Of a stretch of DNA of 64,000 nucleotides, positions 60,756-64,000 are shown piece after piece (within the stretch, counting starts at the first letter, position 1; each line of letters begins with the position of its first letter). Source of the DNA: Collinsella sp. UBA6357 (GTDB taxonomy: Bacteria > Actinomycetota > Coriobacteriia > Coriobacteriales > Coriobacteriaceae); NCBI GenBank assembly GCA_002437815.1, contig DJRP01000028.1, positions 49,366 through 113,365 of the forward strand, read 5' to 3'. Both the position numbers and the translations under genes were made by a program. A model generated the notes under the pieces. That model made no database searches. It was not told the DNA's origin and worked only from the letters and a program-made list of their open reading frames with translations.

Positions 60756-62210
60756 ATGATCCAAACGATTTTGCCAAAAGATGAAAACGTAATTCAAGAT
60801 GGGCAGGTAGGCTGTGCCTTGGAGGTGTCTAGCGACGATTTCAGGTACCTTTCCGTTGGCCTTCCTCCCGAAATCGCTCGTCTAAAAGCGGCGGGCTATC
60901 TGGATCGTGCCATCGAATCCTGTAATCGTCTGCTGATGCAGGATCCACCGCATGCACTTGCCGCCTGTCTTCGCGCCGAGCGATATCGCATGCAAGAGCT
61001 TCCAAAGCAGTTCTGCGTCTCACGTAATGCAGCCATTGCCACTATTCAACGTGAATGGCCGAGCTTCACCGAAGCGGATTTCGAACGGCTTATAAGGCAT
61101 AAGCGGATCGATTGGCGATTTATCAACGGTGAACTCCATGTACTCGATAATTTTCTAGATTCTTTGCGCGTCTATCCCAAGGAAGTTCCGGGCCTTACAC
61201 CCGAACCGATCCGTGATAACACCACACGCGATCGCATGCTTGCTGCGATGCGAAGCGACGGTGGCGCCTGCTGCGAAATCACACTTGCTTCCGCGATTTC
61301 GATTCCTGGGGCTCGTACCGGCGAGGTCGTCAGTGCCTGGCTTCCTTTGGCTTCATCCTGTTATCAACAATCTGATATCGAGATACTTGAGGCCTCGCCC
61401 CGGGCTTTTGTTGCGCCAGACGTAGCCCCGGCGCGCACGGTTCACTGGGAATCCGATACGGAGCGCGACTTCTCGATTACCTACCGCTATCGTGCTACCG
61501 TTCCGTACACCGATATCTACGCGGGGGAGTTTCCGCGGTACCCGGATCGAAGCACACCCGTACCGAGCGATACGGCGCCGATGCCACCTCATATTGTGTT
61601 TACACCTTATTTACAGGGACTGACGGCGTGCATCGTCAAGGATTGCACTGACGATCTAGATCGAGCTCGCGTCATCTATGATTACATCACCAAGAACGTC
61701 GATTATCGTTACCAGCCTGCTTATGTTCAGCTCGATAGTATCGCAAACGATTGTATGCAGTCTTTGCGAGGCGATTGCGGGGTTATGACGCTCGCTTTTA
61801 TTGCGATGTGCCGCATTGCGGGGATCCCGGCACGATGGGAGAGCGGCCTCTATGTGGCGCCCGACCATGTGGGCCCGCATGATTGGGCGCGTTTTTACAC
61901 CTCGCAAACAGGGTGGCTTTGGGCGGATTGTTCGTTTGGGTCCTCTGCACGGCGCTTGGGCGAAGAAGCGCGCCGCCGTCATTATTTTGGAAATCTTGAC
62001 CCTTGGCGTATGGTCGCGAATCGCGCGTTTGAGGCAGACTTTACGCCTCTGGATTCGGGGGTCCGCGAAGACCCTTATGACAACCAGATGGGGGAGGCCA
62101 ATGTCGATGGGCGAGGTTGCCGCGAATACGAGATGCGACGTTGCGTCAGCCTTATCAAAATGATCGATATACCATTTCGCGAAAAGACTGCGAAACCTGT
62201 GGTACACTAG
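60756..62210 (+). CDS. Transglutaminase-like domain protein
   Basis: The protein of about 484 residues has a C-terminal transglutaminase-like core with the triad segments LRGDCGVMTL (Cys, near residue 340), GPHDWARFY (His, near residue 376) and WLWADCSFG (Asp, near residue 391). The first 130 residues are not recognised; they contain helical sequence that may be repeats. Bacterial members act as cysteine proteases or have unknown roles. Start is uncertain: ATG 60726, 60735 or 60756 are in frame. GGGTGA precedes 60756, and TTACAAT at 60721 looks like a -10 box, which favours the last. Confidence 0.7.
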   Translation: MIQTILPKDENVIQDGQVGCALEVSSDDFRYLSVGLPPEIARLKAAGYLDRAIESCNRLLMQDPPHALAACLRAERYRMQELPKQFCVSRNAAIATIQREWPSFTEADFERLIRHKRIDWRFINGELHVLDNFLDSLRVYPKEVPGLTPEPIRDNTTRDRMLAAMRSDGGACCEITLASAISIPGARTGEVVSAWLPLASSCYQQSDIEILEASPRAFVAPDVAPARTVHWESDTERDFSITYRYRATVPYTDIYAGEFPRYPDRSTPVPSDTAPMPPHIVFTPYLQGLTACIVKDCTDDLDRARVIYDYITKNVDYRYQPAYVQLDSIANDCMQSLRGDCGVMTLAFIAMCRIAGIPARWESGLYVAPDHVGPHDWARFYTSQTGWLWADCSFGSSARRLGEEARRRHYFGNLDPWRMVANRAFEADFTPLDSGVREDPYDNQMGEANVDGRGCREYEMRRCVSLIKMIDIPFREKTAKPVVH

Positions 62211-62225
62211 CTCATACATCAACGT

Positions 62226-62312
62226 GCCCGAGTGGCGGAATTGGCAGACGCAGTGGACTCAAAATCCACCGTTGGCGACAACGTGCGAGTTCGAGTCTCG
62301 CCTCGGGCACCA
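62226..62312 (+). tRNA. tRNA-Leu (anticodon CAA)
   Basis: The 87-nt sequence folds into a class II tRNA. The acceptor stem GCCCGAG pairs with CTCGGGC, the anticodon loop CTCAAAA between GTGGA and TCCAC gives anticodon CAA, and there is a long variable arm (CGTTGGCGACAACG) and a T arm with GTTCGAGTC. CCA is encoded. It reads UUG. Confidence 0.95.
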
Positions 62313-62390
62313 TTTGATCGATGTTCGATATGTGAAGCGCCTAAATGGGTGCTAACATGTCAAAAGCGTTGTGAATACAGCGTATAAAGA

Positions 62391-62415
62391 GGGGCCCGAG
62401 GGCCCCCACCTTTTG
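62391..62415 (+). terminator. Probable terminator after tRNA-Leu
   Basis: GGGGCCC at 62391-62397 pairs with GGGCCCC at 62400-62406 around a very short loop, followed by CACCTTTTGG. The T-run is short. Confidence 0.5.
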
Positions 62416-62459
62416 GCGCCATAGATGCAGCTGACTGGTTTTACAATTCAACTGTTTGT

Positions 62460-62520
62460 ATCGGTAATAACCGATAGTTTGATTGTGAACCTGGTTGCTT
62501 ATGGCACCGGGTCATTTTTT
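62460..62520 (+). promoter_or_regulatory. Structured leader with terminator-like hairpin before infC
   Basis: ATCGGT 62460-62465 pairs with ACCGAT 62470-62475. ACCTGGT 62489-62495 pairs with ACCGGGT 62506-62512, followed by six T at 62515-62520, ending just before the infC ribosome site. That is attenuator geometry, and infC-rpmI-rplT operons are often controlled by L20 or similar leaders. I cannot identify an Rfam class by eye. Confidence 0.6.
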
Positions 62521-62539
62521 ATGAATGGAGGTAGGGAAA

Positions 62540-63097
62540 ATAGCTAAGTCTGATGCCACTCGCATTAACGACGAGATCACCGCAACGTCCTGTCGCCTGA
62601 TCGGTGTCGATGGCTCGCAGCTCGGTCTGTTTGACATCCGTGACGCCCAACGTGTCGCCGATGATCAGGGTCTTGACTTGGTCGAGATTGCTCCCAACGC
62701 GGAGCCCCCGGTTTGCAAGGTCATGGACTATGGCAAGTTCAAGTATCAACAGGCCATGAAAGCCAAGGCTGCTCGCAAGAACCAGTCCAAGGTCGAGGTC
62801 AAGGAAATGAAGTTCCGGCCCAAGATCGATATTGGCGATTACGAGACCAAAAAGGGCCATGTCTTGCGTTTCCTCAAGAAGGGCGCGCGCGTAAAGATCA
62901 CCATCATGTTCCGCGGTCGAGAGATGGCACATCCGGAGCAGGGTCTTAACGTGCTCGAGCGTCTTGCGGAGGATCTCAAACCTTACGCTACGGTTGAGTC
63001 CAAGCCCAAGATGGAAGGCCGTAACATGCTCATGCTCCTCGCCCCAATCAAGGGTGCGTTCGATGAGGAAAAAGCAGAGAGCAATCCCAAGAAATAG
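62540..63097 (+). CDS. infC: Translation initiation factor IF-3, starting at AUA
   Basis: The 185-residue protein contains the IF-3 blocks [38 protein letters not shown] and [16 protein letters not shown]. The start is read as ATA at 62540 because GGAGG at 62527-62531 lies 8 nt upstream and the IF-3 N-terminus ([12 protein letters not shown]) begins there. The ATG at 62525 overlaps the GGAGG site and has no site of its own. Rare start codons on infC let IF-3 repress its own translation by rejecting non-AUG starts. It is the first gene of infC-rpmI-rplT. Confidence 0.9.
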   Translation: MAKSDATRINDEITATSCRLIGVDGSQLGLFDIRDAQRVADDQGLDLVEIAPNAEPPVCKVMDYGKFKYQQAMKAKAARKNQSKVEVKEMKFRPKIDIGDYETKKGHVLRFLKKGARVKITIMFRGREMAHPEQGLNVLERLAEDLKPYATVESKPKMEGRNMLMLLAPIKGAFDEEKAESNPKK

Positions 63098-63125
63098 TGT
63101 TCTGTATCCGATAAAGGAGTATTTC

Positions 63126-63317
63126 ATGCCTAAGATGAAGTCCCACAGCGGCACCAAGAAGCGTTTCCGCAAGACCGGCACCGGCAAGATCATGCGTGCC
63201 AAGGCTTTCAAGAGCCACATTCTCTCCAAGAAGTCCCAGAAGCGCATTCGCGGTTTCCGCAAGGAGGCTGAGGTCGCAGCTGCCGACCGTAAGGTCATCA
63301 AGTCTCGTCTTGCCTAA
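63126..63317 (+). CDS. rpmI: Ribosomal protein L35 (bL35)
   Basis: The 63-residue basic protein reads [20 protein letters not shown] at its start and ends with the typical Arg/Lys-rich tail, matching bL35. It belongs to the 50S subunit. AAAGGAG precedes ATG 63126. It lies 28 bp after infC in the standard operon order. Confidence 0.96.
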   Translation: MPKMKSHSGTKKRFRKTGTGKIMRAKAFKSHILSKKSQKRIRGFRKEAEVAAADRKVIKSRLA

Positions 63318-63366
63318 GTTCGAGTATTGCATTTACTTCATTTCCCTGTTTAGGAGTTGATTATCA

Positions 63367-63726
63367 ATGGCACGTGTTAAGCGCGCAGTGGCCGCCAAGA
63401 AGAAGCGCCGTACCGTAATGAATCGTGCGAAGGGTTACTACGGTGCCGCTTCGCGTACGTACAAGCATGCTAAAGAGCAGGTTCAGCACTCCCTGCAGTA
63501 CCAGTATCGCGATCGCCGCAACAAAAAGCGCGAGATTCGCTCCCTCTGGATTACGCGTATCAACGCTGCTGCCCGTCTGAACGATATCTCCTACTCCCAG
63601 TTCATGCATGGCCTCAAAGTCGCCGGCATCGAGCTCGATCGCAAGGTTCTGGCTCAGATGGCTTACGAGGACATCGAGTCTTTCAACGAGCTTGCTGCTA
63701 TCGCTAAAAAGGCTCTCGAGGCCTAA
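63367..63726 (+). CDS. rplT: Ribosomal protein L20 (bL20)
   Basis: The 119-residue protein has ARVKRAVAAKKKRRTVMNRA at the start and the L20 core GYYGAASRTYKHAKEQV, then LWITRINAAAR. L20 binds 23S rRNA early in 50S assembly and often represses its own operon. TAGGAG precedes the ATG. It ends the infC-rpmI-rplT operon and is followed by a terminator. Confidence 0.97.
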   Translation: MARVKRAVAAKKKRRTVMNRAKGYYGAASRTYKHAKEQVQHSLQYQYRDRRNKKREIRSLWITRINAAARLNDISYSQFMHGLKVAGIELDRKVLAQMAYEDIESFNELAAIAKKALEA

Positions 63727-63746
63727 ATTTGGCTTATAGCTTGTAA

Positions 63747-63773
63747 GGGGCGCCCGAAGGGGTGCCCCTTTTT
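63747..63773 (+). terminator. Terminator after rplT
   Basis: GGGGCGCCC at 63747-63755 pairs with GGGTGCCCC at 63760-63768 (one G-T pair) around GAAG, followed by TTTTT. Confidence 0.9.
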
Positions 63774-64000
63774 CTTAGACCTGGGTATGTCTGGCGTATA
63801 TGTAACTGACGAGTCAATGGGCATCCTTTATTCCATCAAGCGAATCGCTCCATAGCGCAATGGGGTATAAGACTTTCTGACAGATGGTCGATACAGAAAT
63901 ATGAAGTCATCGATGGGCCATCAGAAATAGCTACACAGGTATTAGTGGCTCCCGTGCCAGGCATAGGGACTTGTCTATTTGTGTAGGAACCGTGGAGCGC
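63774..64000. other. Intergenic tail at window end
   Basis: No convincing gene is seen. A broken hairpin joins CTGACAGATGG-TCGAT near 63880 to ATCGA-TGGGCCATCAG near 63925. TTGTGTAGG near 63979 resembles part of the outer stem of the structured repeats, but the window ends before a partner could appear. Confidence 0.4.

Noticed and set aside
62525..62540. ATG 62525 as infC start
   Set aside because: It overlaps the GGAGG ribosome site and has no site of its own; ATA 62540 has correct spacing and matches the protein family start.
63930..64000. Fourth copy of the structured repeat
   Set aside because: Only TTGTGTAGG resembles the outer stem; the window ends before a core or partner stem could be seen.
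1..64000. CRISPR arrays or prophage
   Set aside because: No regularly spaced direct repeats and no phage structural or integrase genes were seen.

Overview
The window is a chromosomal segment of a GC-rich, low-redundancy anaerobe. The gene content fits an actinobacterial gut anaerobe of the class Coriobacteriia, probably Collinsella or a close relative; this is my inference from protein character and gene order, not from a marker search. Supporting signs are a lactate dehydrogenase with ferredoxin-containing EtfAB, a RecJ-RecQ fusion, a single-chain PurL of about 1250 residues, a class II fructose bisphosphate aldolase, a PTS with a PRD antiterminator, and an infC-rpmI-rplT operon.

Layout. 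1-7.7 kb: end of an aldehyde dehydrogenase, a phosphoesterase, a PRD antiterminator with its RNA target ahead of a PTS EIIBC and a ChbG-type deacetylase, a coiled-coil DUF2130 protein, and an isoleucine-rich leader peptide with attenuator ahead of a 2-keto-4-pentenoate hydratase-like gene. 7.7-18.6 kb: a large DUF3516 helicase, then an imported-looking PD-(D/E)XK (DUF559-like) gene bracketed by two structured repeats of about 120 bp, two methyltransferases (one TrmB), an HTH/DUF4097 pair, a bacterial Elp3 and a spermidine-synthase-like protein. 18.6-24.1 kb: a three-gene helicase/ATPase/TerB operon matching the Shango anti-phage system. 24.2-28.2 kb: DUF554 protein and a five-gene secreted/surface protein cluster with an LAQTG anchor and a WxL-like protein. 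28.5-32.2 kb: lctD-etfB-etfA. 32.3-36.4 kb: HD hydrolase, AzlCD, KdgT and an EamA exporter. 36.5-43.6 kb: purL, a CPA2 antiporter, a third copy of the structured repeat, and homoserine dehydrogenase. 43.9-50.2 kb: a branched-chain amino acid ABC transporter with two paralogous binding lipoproteins. 50.4-64 kb: cutC, a GalT-like protein, a BASS transporter, recJ-recQ, relA, a metallo-beta-lactamase-fold hydrolase, fba, a transglutaminase-like protein, tRNA-Leu(CAA), and infC-rpmI-rplT with infC starting at AUA.

How it works together. Much of the window concerns branched-chain and aspartate-family amino acids (LivJ/J/HMGF import, AzlCD export, homoserine dehydrogenase, an Ile-codon leader). Three GAAAC/GTNAC motifs spaced by 6 nt lie upstream of the three liv start points and look like binding sites of a GlnR-type regulator. 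Lactate use is served by the LctD-EtfAB complex.

The most novel-looking feature is the repeat family at 10566-10687, 11949-12068 and 42081-42203. Each copy has a perfect outer stem of 13-14 bp whose sequence differs between loci, an inner stem, and a central motif TTTYCGCAGGT at the same position. Two copies with identical outer stems flank the nuclease-like gene in its own orientation; the third stands alone. That arrangement suggests a nuclease-plus-structured-repeat unit, but its function is unknown.
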